Assembly: GCA_029931535.1 (NCBI GenBank)
Contig: JAQPZY010001569.1
Coordinates: 775,001-839,000 of the forward strand
Reading direction: 5' to 3'
Origin: Margaritifera margaritifera
Lineage: Eukaryota; Mollusca; Bivalvia; Unionida; Margaritiferidae
DNA length: 64,000 nucleotides
Shown here: piece by piece, positions 44,750 through 57,800 of the stretch
Numbering within the stretch: position 1 is the first letter of the stretch
Layout of the letters: each line of letters starts with the position of its first letter
Notes under the pieces: model-generated
What the model saw: only the letters and a program-made list of their open reading frames with translations
The model's database searches: none
Told to the model about the DNA's origin: nothing
Position numbers and translations under genes: made by a program

Positions 44750-45540
44750 TACCTAGAATCATGAAGCTTGGCAAGGGAATGCATCTTAATGAGTACCATC
44801 ATTACAAAAGTAGGTCAATTTGACCCATATATCACGCTTCATTGACTTTGGGTACATTTTGTTAAAAATTTAATGCAAGAATCAATAAACTATACATCTC
44901 TCTTAGTACCACACCCATGCAAAAAAGGTCACTGTGACTTACAATTCAGAGTTTACTAGCTTGGGGTCTTTTCTATTTTTGTTTTTCGCTCATGACCACA
45001 TAGGACTTTTTCCATGCTATATATATACATTCTACCCAATTTAGAAACATGAAACTTTGTGAGGGGATGCATCTTGATTAGCACTGCTCGCTTCATTGCA
45101 AATTAAGATAGTATGGAATATATTTTACGCTTCATTGACTTGGGTTAAATTTTGTATTTGATGTTCATTTCTCAGGCACTGTTCATACTAGAATCGTAAA
45201 ATTGATGTTGATATGTTAGGACCACACCCTTTCAACATAAAAACCTCATTTTGACCTATATTTCATTTTTACTGACATTGGTTATAATATGACGGTTATG
45301 AAACTTGGTGATAACACCATTATTGCAAAAAATGAGTATATGTGACCTACATTTCCTGCTTCAGGACTTTGTTGAAATTTTGTGTTTAAAGGTCATTTAT
45401 TGGGTGCTGTTTATGTTAGATTCTTACAACCAAATGAAGTCACTGTGACATACATTTTACGCCTTACTAACATAGGTCAAGTATCAGTGTTTATCTCATG
45501 ACTACATAGATGTTCCATGCTATATGCAGCCCTCTATGAC
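44750..45540. repeat. Degenerate dispersed/tandem repeat
   Basis: Diverged blocks recur in order: ATGAA-CTT-G-GGGGATGCATCTT, CGCTTCATTGACTT-GGGT, and CATGCAA/CAACATA near CACACCC. Two to four rounds are visible. Confidence 0.6.
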
Positions 45541-48500
45541 CGGTACATGATGAAGCAGGTATAAATATGTTTATTTAATTGGTAAACCTCCCATATTAAT
45601 GACTATATATTGTACTGCGTGATAGGTTACCCTCAACGGATTAACTGATTGTTATTGTACGTATGAATGAGTGTAGAAATTAAATGAGTGGACTGCGTAC
45701 ATTTCATTCGAGGCCTCAGCTGTACTGGCTAATCAGGGTTAACTGATGCATGAACATTTCTTCTAATAGTGATCACACTAGCTGTCATTCCAAGGTTTGT
45801 CAAAGACTTTGACCCAGTAAAATCTGGCTGATCGGGGTGGTCGATGATAATAGCTTCTGAAACAGATTTAAAAACAATTATTTTTTTTTAAAATATGAAA
45901 AACAAAATTTATCGCTGGTATTTATCAACTCACCATAGTACCTCTGTTTTGATATCATATAAAAGGATGTTCTTATTTATTGTTTGATGCTTTTAATGCC
46001 TTGTCACATTTCCGATCACTTTATAATTAATGTTTACAATGGTTACTGGAGATTGGAGACTACTAAAAGCTTCGTAGAGGAGAGCTATGTAATCGTTGAT
46101 TACACTCTGGTTTATACAAGGTTGGTCTTCATCGTGAAACTGCTTTTTTAATTAAACAAATGAAAGTTTCAATTGTCTCGCCGTAGCGTTTACTTAGATT
46201 ATTCTCAACAGTTCGGTCATTATGAGAAAATATCTGGGCCATTTGTCAATATTTAAGAGAATTGTTATGTTTAATTTTCCAAGAGATTGAGAACAATAAA
46301 ATTGTACATTTTATATGATATTTGCTCAGGCTTGTTTATCGCATTTCAGATACATTTTGTATGTTGAATCTGATACTGTATGTAATCATGTGTGTGAAGA
46401 TATGTGCACCAATCAGTGAAAAAAAGATATGAAGATAAAAATAGTATTAATTAAAAACCAACCTCACTATAAAAGTGAGAAAATTGCCCGGTCGGCTTGA
46501 AATTAGCTGCTGTCGAGGAAGATTGCTTCTTATTGAATCCAGTTGACTGGTTTTCTTAGGTAACTACACAGGAATTTGACAGGTGAAGATGGACACTTAA
46601 TTCATTTATCAATGCCAATTGGCTGTATTGGGAGGCTACTTTGATAATGACTCCATGCTCTGCAAGATCAACCAATATAGCACAACCAGTCGGTTTGCAA
46701 AGTTGACCTTAAAGACTAGTGGGTAGTCATCTAATTCACAGTCTTAATATCATCCAAAACATAAACAAACTTTTAAATACTTGTTTGCAAAACGTCGATC
46801 TCCTATCCATAGTATTTTTCTTCCTCTGTACGCCCTTTAGTTCCGTATGCGGGACCATCTTACGCAAAGCATCTGTGATTAGTAATGTCAAAGCATTTCT
46901 AAAATCAGATTAATAGACAGATCTTTATATTTCTTGGAAGATACACTCTTCTAATTAAACACAAATGGGTTTCTTCAGATTTTTTGAAAAATAATATCTC
47001 TACAGAATTCTGAAAATAACATACTTAACACCAATCACCGAGCGTTGTTTTGTAGTTCTGTATAGAAGATAACCCAGGTATAGTGCATGGTAACATTAAA
47101 TTTGTGGGCAAGTGTTGTAAACCTTACTGCTACGGAAACGACTTTCATTAAATACACCAATTTGAAACATATCAGGCATGCTTGATTACAAAATCATATT
47201 TTTAGTATAAGAAATGTATATTGGTTCAACCTGACAAAGAGTTCCCCAACTTTTTCATGTTTTCAATCTGATCTTTAGCAATTTGATTTTTACCAGTTTT
47301 AGGTTAAACTTAAATTGTAACCAATCAGATTGCTTAGTTAGTAAGTAAATATTAAAGTTTGTTGGAGAAATCCAAGCCTGCCTGCTTTGTAAAACGATGG
47401 CTGAGAAGACCATTTTGAAGTGAAATTATTTAGATGTTCAAGACAACATCATCACCAATATTCACTAAATATCATAGGCTACACAGTAAAAAAACGTGAC
47501 TGTTTGCTTTAGATGCCAAATGATTCCAGTATAGAGGTATAGCTCTTTGGTTGGTGATGTACTGTGGAACATTGTTATTAAGTTTTATTGACACAATGAA
47601 ACTGTTAACAACGGATAAACTGCTATTATTGCTAGATGATATACATATAGATATAGTTGAATACCATATCGTAAATAACCTATAGCAAATTTGGAAACTC
47701 CATAAGTACTACACCACCATCACTACCCCCTTCGCTCCCCCAACTACCACCACCCACACCATTCTCCTTTCACTTCAGGGCCAAAGATAAGAGTATGGTG
47801 CATTGCATTTCATAATTTGAAATAATTATTTATTATCAACATCCATTTCTCGACAGTAAATAGTGCCATGTGCAGTCAAGTTAAAATAACCTCGTTTCTG
47901 TCATAACGCACACTGTACTACGCGTAATATTCTTTTAGGGTTCAGTTGCTGTTTACAAGGTGAAGAGTAGCTCCGCATTTCTGTTGGAGTGGAATTTTTT
48001 CGCACATTTTACAGGCATTGCCACTGAAGTTTTGCATCAATCTACTGAAAGTGATCGTCGAATTAGTAAGAAATGGTTCTTCTGATGGCTTAATTGAGCG
48101 TTAAGTAGTAATTAAATCAACTATCCGCTTCTATCCAGTTTCTTTTGAAGTGAATATGCACAACCACGCCTTTTTATGACCAAATACGAAAAATCTAGGC
48201 CATACTCTTTGGAACAAGGTAAAATTAGGGTTAGAGTCGAGGCTTATTCTCCATTTTCAAAGAGGTATTTTACTTGATGCCGTAAAGAACAGTGCATCTG
48301 GTATCACGATACCAACTGTTTTTCCATAGACCTCAATGCTAACGTTTGTTGAAATAAATATACATTCTATCCTACTTCAGCATGCGTGTCACACACTGTC
48401 ATAGAGAGCAATATTAGATTGTCAATTTGACAAGGGCAGAAGGATGTTCTCTATTGCACTTAAGAGAGATAACTCTGCTGGAACTAGACAGTGATAAGAG

Positions 48501-49809
48501 CTATCCAGTCAAAACAGATACATTTTCAATGATGTGTATCACATTTTGAAAAAAAATAATAAAAAATACACAACATCATCTAGATATGAATTTACATAAT
48601 CTCACATATTGCCAAGAGACTCAACTTTTTGGTAAAGACTGACAGAAACTACAACTCTTACATAATACATAATGAACCAATCACAGCTAGTTTTGTTGTT
48701 TATTTCTGAATACAGCGTTCATTAAACTCCACCCCCACCCCACCCCCCACCCCCGGGCTTGTTGTGCAGTTGGTACCGTTATACCATCTATCTGGGTCAG
48801 GTTCTAGTGCCATACCATAAAGGAGCGACTGAAGCGCCCCTAGCCTCTCGCGCTAAAGTGCAGATCATAGTTATGTTTCATTTTATGTGACGGGTGAAAC
48901 AGGACTTTGCGTAGAGTGCATAACAACATCCCGATAAATGCTACCTAATTTAAGCACATGCAGCTCCTCTAATCTGAGTTTTATGACCTAGTCGATCTAT
49001 TTGTCAGGGATAAGTTAAATACATGCAGTAACTGTTACCCTGGCAGCGCTTTCGCCATCATCAAGACGCCTCTTCTGCACAGATGTGTTCATCCAAGAAT
49101 GCAATGCCCCATTGTTATTTTGTTCTGTTGTTTGTTTGCTGTTGTTGTGCTTTTTTTTTTTTTTTTTTTTTTAAATCAACTACGAAATTTATCGAAAAGT
49201 ATTAAAGTCTTCAGGATTTGTTTCGGAAATCTATTTACTTTATTACCCAGATTTAACGAACAAAATTAAAAGACAACTTCTAACTTATTAGCTTCCTCGA
49301 GGTTAAGCAGTGTATGCATGCAATTGTTTTGTTTAGGCATGCCGTCCGAAAGCAATTCAGCACAAACTCGAGGCGGTAGACGAAACCTTAGATGTCATAT
49401 TATTAAACATGCGTTAATATTCAGACGGAAATACCAAAAATTCTAGAGCGCCTCCAACTGCGTCACATAACGGAAACATGGGCGCCCAAATCTGTTTGTG
49501 ATCAATGGCATATACATCGAGACTTAAGATACAGCATAGAAACGTATAATCTCAAACAGAGGATAATATAAAAATATGCACACACAAAAAAAAAAAAAAA
49601 AAAAAAAAGCAGGCGCAGAATGCTACAGTCCAATTCTAAAGTGAGTTTGGGCAGAATTATTACATGCATCTGCGCGTTACCAAAAGCTGATTATTATTCA
49701 CAAACAAACATCGTCAGGAACGAAAAAAATCCTTTTTTAAATCTTTTCCAGTGATAAATTTTGTTTAAGACCACATTACGCCAACATCCGAGCCGTAGAG
49801 AGTGTTTGT

Positions 49810-50640
49810 ATTGTTATGTATGATATTTATATAATAAAAATATTTTTGGAAATTATAAATGTTTCTTTACTTTAATATTTGCTCAAACCTTAATGTTATG
49901 TATAAGGTTTACATGTTTAGCTATTGTCCTTGAATTAGGTTGTTTACTTAGTATTTGAGTTCAAGGACGGTTTTGGTAAACAAATTGTTTATTTAATTTG
50001 AGGTCAGGGTTGATTTTGTTTACAGATAAAACTAGAACCTTTAGAGTTGTGTGTTAAAATCTACATACACCATATGATTTTCTAGAACATTCTGTCATGT
50101 GACCTATCTTTATATATACCATGTTTAGTGGACAGTTTTCAGTTTTCGACCTTACCATGAGTCTTTCAAGAATCATTACAGTTGTGAAAATTCATAGACT
50201 TTTGGTTTTGGATTTTGAATTGATGATTTTGGGATTTACGTGAACTTATTCAAAGATATTCTGGAGTATTTCATTTTGGCACATCAGCACATTAAATACT
50301 ACTGGCACATCAGCACATTCAAGGATACTGAAATTCATTCGGAAATTCTATATTTAGGACTTGGGATTAGGACACTTACAATTATTGGATTATTTGGATT
50401 TTAATTCACGTTACTGCACGTGTCTTTTGATTTTCATTTTAATTATCTAGAAATAAATTGCTTGTTGATTTTTACTTGATTTTTTTTGTTTCATTTTCTT
50501 TCTGTTGCATGTTTCTTAGACCATCGAGTCGTAAAGTATAAGTTGAAAGAACTTGTAGTGCAATCAATGTAAAATAAATTGAAAGTTTAAAGTGTAAAAG
50601 TTATAAATTTTGTCCTTGATTCCAGAGACAGAACACCGTT
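49810..50640 (+). mobile_element. Possible solo LTR
   Basis: TGTTATGTATGATATTTATA near the left edge, a TATA-like TTTATATATACCATG at about 50,109, AAATAAATT at about 50,450 and AGAACACC near the right edge are arranged like promoter and poly-A signal in a retrotransposon LTR. No target duplication or internal region was found, so this is only a suggestion. Confidence 0.2.
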
Positions 50641-51999
50641 CTCAATCTTGCCTTATTTCTAAAACGGAGAATAACCCCTGCTTACATTTTTTACGAAACG
50701 AATAATAAAGTCATTGTATCATAACCGAGATTGCAAAAAGGCGGAACAATAACCAACTGTGAAACATGAATGTGGTCATATTCGCAAAAATACACACTTA
50801 AACAACAACTGTTTCATGAAATATGTCTCAAATGACATTGCAACGTATCGCTGTATCTGTGGAACGTTTAAATAAACGCCTCCTTTAATCGGAGAAAAAT
50901 GGCGACTATATGTGTATAAAACTTTAAAAGGTGAGTTTCTCTACGTATCAACGCAAGTAGTTCCCACAGTTAAATCCAAAATGTTTCCTCTAGGCATAAA
51001 CCCGATCTCGTCTGTGTTTGGACACGATCAACCCGAACTCACTAGCTGATCACGTGCTCTTCTAGGCACGTGAGACAAAGGTCTTAAATATTGCTTAGTG
51101 CTGGTAAACTTGCTTGGTTGTATTGACATTGAGAATTTGCCGAAACACTTTTCTATTTTCTAAATCAAGAATACACTTAAATCTGTTGAAACAAAACATT
51201 GAAAGTAATCATCTGGATTCATGTTTCTAGAAATATAAAGAGAAACACGTGCCTCTCGCTAACTTCGATTTATTAAATTGTATCGACCCATTTTGTTTAC
51301 ATTAGGAACCCATTTGTCCACAAGCTTAAAATATTTGCCAGTTTAAATATTGATCAAACTTCTCAGATGACAATATTTATTTGAACCACACATCGTCTTG
51401 TTTACTTTTCTTAAAAATCTTATTAACGGCAGGTATTTTGTTAAAAATAAATAGTTGCGTCAATTATGTTGTGCTGGAAAAGAAAAGTATAGCATGATTG
51501 TCTAGAAAAAAAGTACATTTATAATAAACAACCATATTTGATTCATGACCAGATTGAAGATTGAATCATATATTTTCTAGGTGACATGTTTCAGGTATGA
51601 TTATGAAAGATTACCAGGCGAGATAAAAATGTTTTCTCCTGCAAGAAATACACACATATGTATCGAGATAACGTGATCTCCTTTAAAGAAATCTTTATTT
51701 TTCCGCATTTTTTATTTTTCTGCAGAATATCAAACTGAAAGCCTCAATTCATTTTCGGTCACTTTGCACAAGAATCAAATACATTAAGCATCTTAAACTA
51801 AAATCCATTCATTAAAGTCTCATTCTAAGGAAGAAAACAAAATAGTATCAATTTGCATACACATGAAGGCCTGTTGATAACCTGCTTCAAATGATTTCCA
51901 AATATGTAAAGATTTTAAAATATTGTTAATAAAATGTCTCTATATAGTATATCCGGGATCTTAATAATACAAATGACGACTAAAAATGTGTTCATGGAA

Positions 52000-52200
52000 C
52001 AAAGATGCCCCACCCGAGTGTCTGAAAACTGACCTTGATGCAAAGACACGAAGCTTAACTGAGGTGTGACGGACGGACGTTTGGACGGACGGACGGATAA
52101 GGGTTGTTGGGCATAATTCAGGCACTTTACAGTCTGAATCCAAGTGACTTGCTGGATGGAATAAACTTAACTGTATATAGTATTCCGATACTATAGGCCG
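52000..52200. repeat. Dispersed repeat with GGACGGACGG motif
   Basis: Tandem GGAC units at 52,069-52,096 within GC-richer sequence. A weaker relative lies at 12,140-12,175. The same style of repeat is common in mollusc genomes (recalled knowledge). Confidence 0.45.
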
Positions 52201-52599
52201 TCGCCGCCAACTTTCTTTTGGTACTATCATTTCATACCTTCAGTGGTGAGCGAGAGGGAAAGTTTTCCGTGGTAAACAATAAAAATAAATAACTATTTCG
52301 ACTTCAATGCACAATTGCGTGTTTTGCTTTCGAATGATTTCAGTGCACTCTACTTAAAGAACGATGGTCTATACTTCTGGATATATGCATTTAGGTTCAA
52401 ACTTGGGATTGCTTGGCCGTACCTCCCGTGAAGGTCCTGCTGCAAAGCGCTCGAGATAATGTCAAAGTATGGCAAAGCCTTTCACTGCACAAAAGAGTGT
52501 AAAATAAGTTGTTTCCATCTCTACCAACCCTCTGTCCATTTGATTTATCATCTTACCAAGTTACGTTGACTTTTAGATATCATTACTACTCAATAGTAA

Positions 52600-53060
52600 T
52601 ATTGAATAGTGGAATATAAATTTTAGTATTAATTTGATGGCAATATTAAACAGTGGGAATATAAATTTTAGTATTAATATAATGGCAATATTAAACACAG
52701 GGAATATACATTTTAGTATTAATATAATGGCAATATTGAACAGTGGAAATATCAGATTTTAGTATTAATATGATGGCAATATTAAACAGTGGGAATATAC
52801 ATTTTTGTATCAATATGATGGCAATATTAAACAGTGGGAATATAAATTTTGAGTATTAATATAATGGCAATATTGAACAGTGGGAATATCAGATTTTAGT
52901 ATTAATATGATGGCAATATTGAACAGTGGAAATATCAGATTTTAGTATTCATATAATGGCAATATTAAACAGTGGAAATATAAATTTTGAGTATTAATAT
53001 ATTGGCAATATTGAACAGTGGGAATATAAATTTTAAGTATTAATATCATGGTAATATATG
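52600..53060. repeat. ~54-bp minisatellite, about 9 copies
   Basis: The unit contains TAATGGCAATATTAAACAGT then GGGAATATA and TTTTAGTATTAAT. Small indels between copies give a variable period. Confidence 0.93.
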
Positions 53061-54642
53061 ATGTGGTGCAGGATGGCATCTCTATTTCTGTTAAGAAAAC
53101 TATTCTTATGTTGCGCGGCCTGTACTTTTTCAAATCATTTCACCAAAGGAAGAAACAACCTTACTATAATATTTCCTGACATTTTTTCTTGTTCTTTTGT
53201 TATTTTTTTTAAAAAAATTCATTTTTAACCTTGGACACCATTTATCCATACAAGTGTGTCTACATTTTTACAATTAGCTTGATAATATTACTGTTCAGAA
53301 AGCAATGAATCAATGATAAATAAATACACATCTTATAAAAAAGAAAGAGATCTTCATCGAGATCTACCATATATAGAACACTATAAAGTCCTACGTTCAT
53401 TAACATATACATATTAATATCGTATTTATGTACTATTCTAAAAGTCGTAAAGGCAGCTATGTAATTTTTTGTCAATGAGATTAAAGAATACTTTTTATAA
53501 CCGTTATTTGCATCCATGTACCACAGTAAATTAACTCGATGTACTTCCTTCCGGAAGTGTAGGGTAGTTTTGGCATGAGCGGTGACAAGTCCTATTTTGA
53601 CAGGAGAGTTTTTCTATTTTAATCAAATATTGTTATAATAACTAGATATTGGTGTATATTGTACCAATTATGTTAGTGCTGAATAACAACTAATACAGTG
53701 AGTGTTTTATACATCATGACAATATATGAACTCTATAGCGGCCAGTTAAGATCGTCAAATAGACCTAAAACTCTTTCTTATTAATCGATCCACATGGATG
53801 GTTCAGGTAAATATGGAGTTGGATTCGCTAATAAAATACAGATAGCTATTGCAATTGTAAACAATATGTATTTAATACCACTCATAAGGGACACATACAA
53901 GTTGAATGATTTACATGATCTCGCTATTAAGACCATTAAAGGATTTCAAGTAATGGAGACATGGGATTTTCGTTGCTATAGCTTGGTATTCAGGGTAATC
54001 ATTTTAATAGTGACAGGTGAAAAAAACCGGAAAAGATATTTGAAGACTAAACACACTTTTAGTTAGACTCATACTCTTCAGGATACATATTCTAGAATAG
54101 ATTGATTAAAGTGAGTGGAATTTTGTACAATATTCAGGAGAACTAAATTTTGGACCTGTTCTTCATTTCTTGGACTATTTATCGAATTTAAAATTCGAGC
54201 AGAAAAAACTGTTGATTGAAATAGAGAAAGAAACCTACTGGGCCATTACGAACGGAAAAAAATAAATACTTTTCAGAATAATACCTGGATAAAACTCGTA
54301 GATTTAGAAATATTTCACAATCTAAATTATGTTTCGATATGGGAATTTATTTTATTTACTCAAATCTACTAAATTTGCAAAGACTGGTAAAAATTTCAAA
54401 ATGTGAGGAATTATTCACTGCTAACAATTCAGATTATTTTTTATGAACTGCTATCAGGAGTATACTTTTTTCTATTTATTGACTCAATGAATGTGATTTT
54501 TAAAAATATTATTCTAGAATATGTAACATTTCTGTTGTAGACGTGGTATTTCTTCAGATGGAAAATAATATGTATATAACAACGATAAATATGAAACAAA
54601 TAATGCCATTGAATTAGGCTGTACACATATTAATGCACCAGA

Positions 54643-54860
54643 ATGGATTTTAAAATCTCTGGTTATCTCCACGGGATTTTGATAGTAATGAATTTTAGTA
54701 CAGTGACAACAGCCATAACGCTTCAGGTCGGATGGCTAGCGCCACGAAATTCAACCACAGGGAAGACGTACCCATACAACGTTACGTCATCGATGTCTGC
54801 ACTGGCTTACGCTATAGAGAAGGTACAAAACGAGTCAGTATTACGGGATTACATTATCAA
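54643..54860 (+). CDS. Receptor exon 1: signal peptide and start of ANF-receptor domain
   Basis: The ATG at 54,643 opens a hydrophobic signal-like segment, then ITLQVGWLAPRN and a stretch up to LRDYII. The donor is AA|GTAAGT; the codon is completed as Asn by the next exon. Sequons NST, NVT and NES are present. Confidence 0.72.
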
Positions 54861-57800
54861 GTAAGTATCGATGTATTTCACTGTTTCTTAACTGTCATGT
54901 AAAGTAAGACACGTAAAGCAAATGTTTATAAATCAGGAATTGATTACTTTAACTTCATTTTTGAATGCATATTTATCTTTTGTTTACGTTTTAATAGTCT
55001 TATAGACATTTTAGAGGTGGGAAATACAAAAGGTACGCCTTATTTGCAATTCGTTAAGAAGCCATTTCTCAGAGACGCAAGGAACAAAAGGCACGCCTTT
55101 TTTGCGATTCGTTAAGAAGCCATTACTCAGAGATACAAGGAACAAAAGGTACGCCTTATTTGCGATTCATTAAGAAGCCATTACTCAGAGATGCAAGGAA
55201 CAAAAGGTACGCTTTATTTGCGATTCATTAAGAAGCCATTACTCAGAGATGCAAGGAACAAAAGGCACGCCTTATTTGCGATTCGTTAAGAAGCCATTAC
55301 TCAGAGATACAAGGAAAAAAGGTACGCCTTATTTGCGATTCGTTAAGAAGCCATTACTCAGAGATACAAGGAACAAAAGGCACGCCTTATTTGCGATTCA
55401 TTAAGAAGCCATTACTCAGAGATGCAAGGAACAAAAGGCACGCCTTATTTGTGAATTGTTAAGAAGCAAGTTCTCACTCGATTTTGTTCCGCAAATACTA
55501 TTTAGCTTATCGTATACTGTAAGATCTTTTCTTATCTTATATGAAGCCAGTACATGCAATCTCGTGATGCATGCACATCCAATGAAAATTGAGATAAGTA
55601 TGTGAAATCAATGTATGTATTGAAATAGTTATATGAGTTATGTTGGTAAATGTAGTTCACATTTGCGACTAAACTTTCTGTAGAACGAGCTTACGTCATG
55701 ATGTATTCCCATAGACTGATTATCCATATTTCTTTCTCTCAAACTGAAGGAGACCTTTACGGCCCATCCACCATATTTTATGGAATTCATTCTAAATTTG
55801 AAGTCTGTTAAGATATCTTCACCACTACGTTTGTAACGTAGTGAAGAAAGCAGGGTACCGGACTATATGATATATAGGTACATAACGGACGAACTCGGTC
55901 TGCCCAGTTGTCGGTATACAAACTATGTTTGCCCTACACAATTAAAAGAAAATCAAAATTGATATACAATCTTTACATTTACATAAACTTATAAATCCCA
56001 CAATTTATTTTTGAACATAGTGTGACATGGATAGATTCTGGGTGTAATTTGAAGCAGAGTCTTGGCGCCCTCACCGATGTGCTGTTCAAGATGAATTTGG
56101 ATGTCATTTTCGGGCCACCTTGTAGTGAAGGTACCACATTTTAAAAATATGTATCGCTTTAAAGTAATTCTTCACTGTAGAGAAATATTTCGAGTACTGA
56201 TACTTACCATGATGTGTTCATTAAAGGGAACAAACATGTATACATACGTGTCTTTTAGCTCAAAACGGGACTTCATAATTGGTAGCATTAGTAAAATGGT
56301 GGCTTCCATGAGCAGAAGTTTGTTTATACATATTAATTCCATATTTAATTTCTAAAAAGGTATGTAATTCTAAATATAATTATTACAAGTGTTTGTGTTG
56401 GAAACTTTGCATACCATAACAAAGAATTATGTATAAAATCTCAAAACAGTGTATTATGCAAGAATATCACATTGTTAGATTAAGAAAATGCAAATTATAC
56501 ATAATTACTGAAAACACATTTACGCTATTCAGAAAGACTAGTTATCATCTAGTTGTACACATTCAGAGTGGATATTTATAGACTGGTACCGCTTTACCCT
56601 CGTTATCACTAACACCAATTTCCTCGTCCAAGGTGTGCAGAGTGTAGGTGAGTTGATGTCCTACAGGAACACAACCATTATCAACTGGGTGTCCACGGGA
56701 CAGACAATAGACTCCCGCTTCAATATGGACACCTACATCCAGCTGATGCCACCTATATCATCTTTAGGTAATTATCTCAAAGACAGGCTAGTCATCTCAG
56801 GCCTTAAATTAGTAAATCTACAGGTAATTATCTCAAAGACAGACAAGTCATCTCAGGCAATGAATTGTTAAATCTACAGGTAATTATCTCAAAGACAGGC
56901 TAGTCATCTCAGGCCTTAAATTGGTAAATCTATAGGTAATTATCTCAAAGACAGGCTAGTCATATCAGGCCTTTAATTGGGAAATTTTCAGGTAATTATC
57001 TCAAAGACAGGCTAGTCATATCAATCCTTGAATTGGTAAATCTACAGGTAATTATCTCAAAGACATGCTAGTCATATCAGGCCTTAAATTGGTAAATCTA
57101 CAGGAAATTATCTCAAAGACAGGCTAGTCATCTCAGGCCTTAAATTGGTAAATCTACAGGTAATTATCTCAAAGACAGGCTAGTCATCTCCGGCCTTGAA
57201 TTGGTAAATCTACAGGTAATTATCTCAAAGCAGACAAGTCAGCAAAGGTCTTGAATTGGTAAACCTTTCAAGACTGAGACTTGGTAATAATTGAGTGTAA
57301 TTTGAAGCTCTAATTACTTTGTTTGCATACAATATTCTTGCAAATTTGAACATCTTTACTTCTGTGAAACTATTTCTTCTAGCGTAGGAGTTTAGAGTAA
57401 GAGTCCGAGTCTCTTACTTGGAAAAATATATGAATTCCAGGCCAAGTTATCTAATTTAGAGGCACGAATATTTGCAAGGTTAAATTTGAGTATGCTCTAA
57501 ACCAGCATTATTCCCGCGCTTTTTTCCATTTAACTCTACCAGCCCTCCCCGCCCCCTACCACTCCATTGCGCGCACACACACACGAAACACATATGCATA
57601 TAAGTACTCCCACCACATCAAAGAGCTACGCAACCATTTGATGGATCCAAATTCTGAAAGCGTTGTGCACATCTAGGGACCACTCGCAATTATATCCCAA
57701 GGTTTTAAATCTCGGTCTCAAACGGTGTACGAGAAGTTACGTGACATAACATACGCACGTACGTCCGGACGGTCAACAATAATAGAATCATTCATATGCA

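Larger units (their letters stand above)
39838..46500. other. 3' flank of the channel gene
   Basis: It contains the ~140-bp tandem repeat (39,950-41,870), a poly-A tract at 42,361, a 26-bp four-copy repeat (43,470-43,553), poly-T at 44,712-44,736, and a degenerate repeat (44,750-45,540). The 3' UTR of the channel must start here, but I cannot choose a poly-A site. No other gene is seen; open frames such as 44,246-44,764 have no family resemblance. Confidence 0.6.
46501..54642. other. Intergenic DNA between the two genes
   Basis: I see no supported gene. It holds a C-rich stretch (48,728-48,755), poly-T (49,151-49,172), poly-A (49,588-49,608), an LTR-like segment (about 49,810-50,640), a GGAC-rich dispersed repeat (52,000-52,200) and a ~54-bp array (52,600-53,060). 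Frames such as 53,794-54,066 show no family resemblance. Confidence 0.6.

Noticed and set aside
44246..44764. 172-codon frame
   Set aside because: It crosses short repeats and poly-T, with no homology, no splice context and random-looking composition.
53794..54066. 90-codon frame MDGSGKYGVGF
   Set aside because: No recognisable domain and no continuation; it may be chance in AT-rich DNA.
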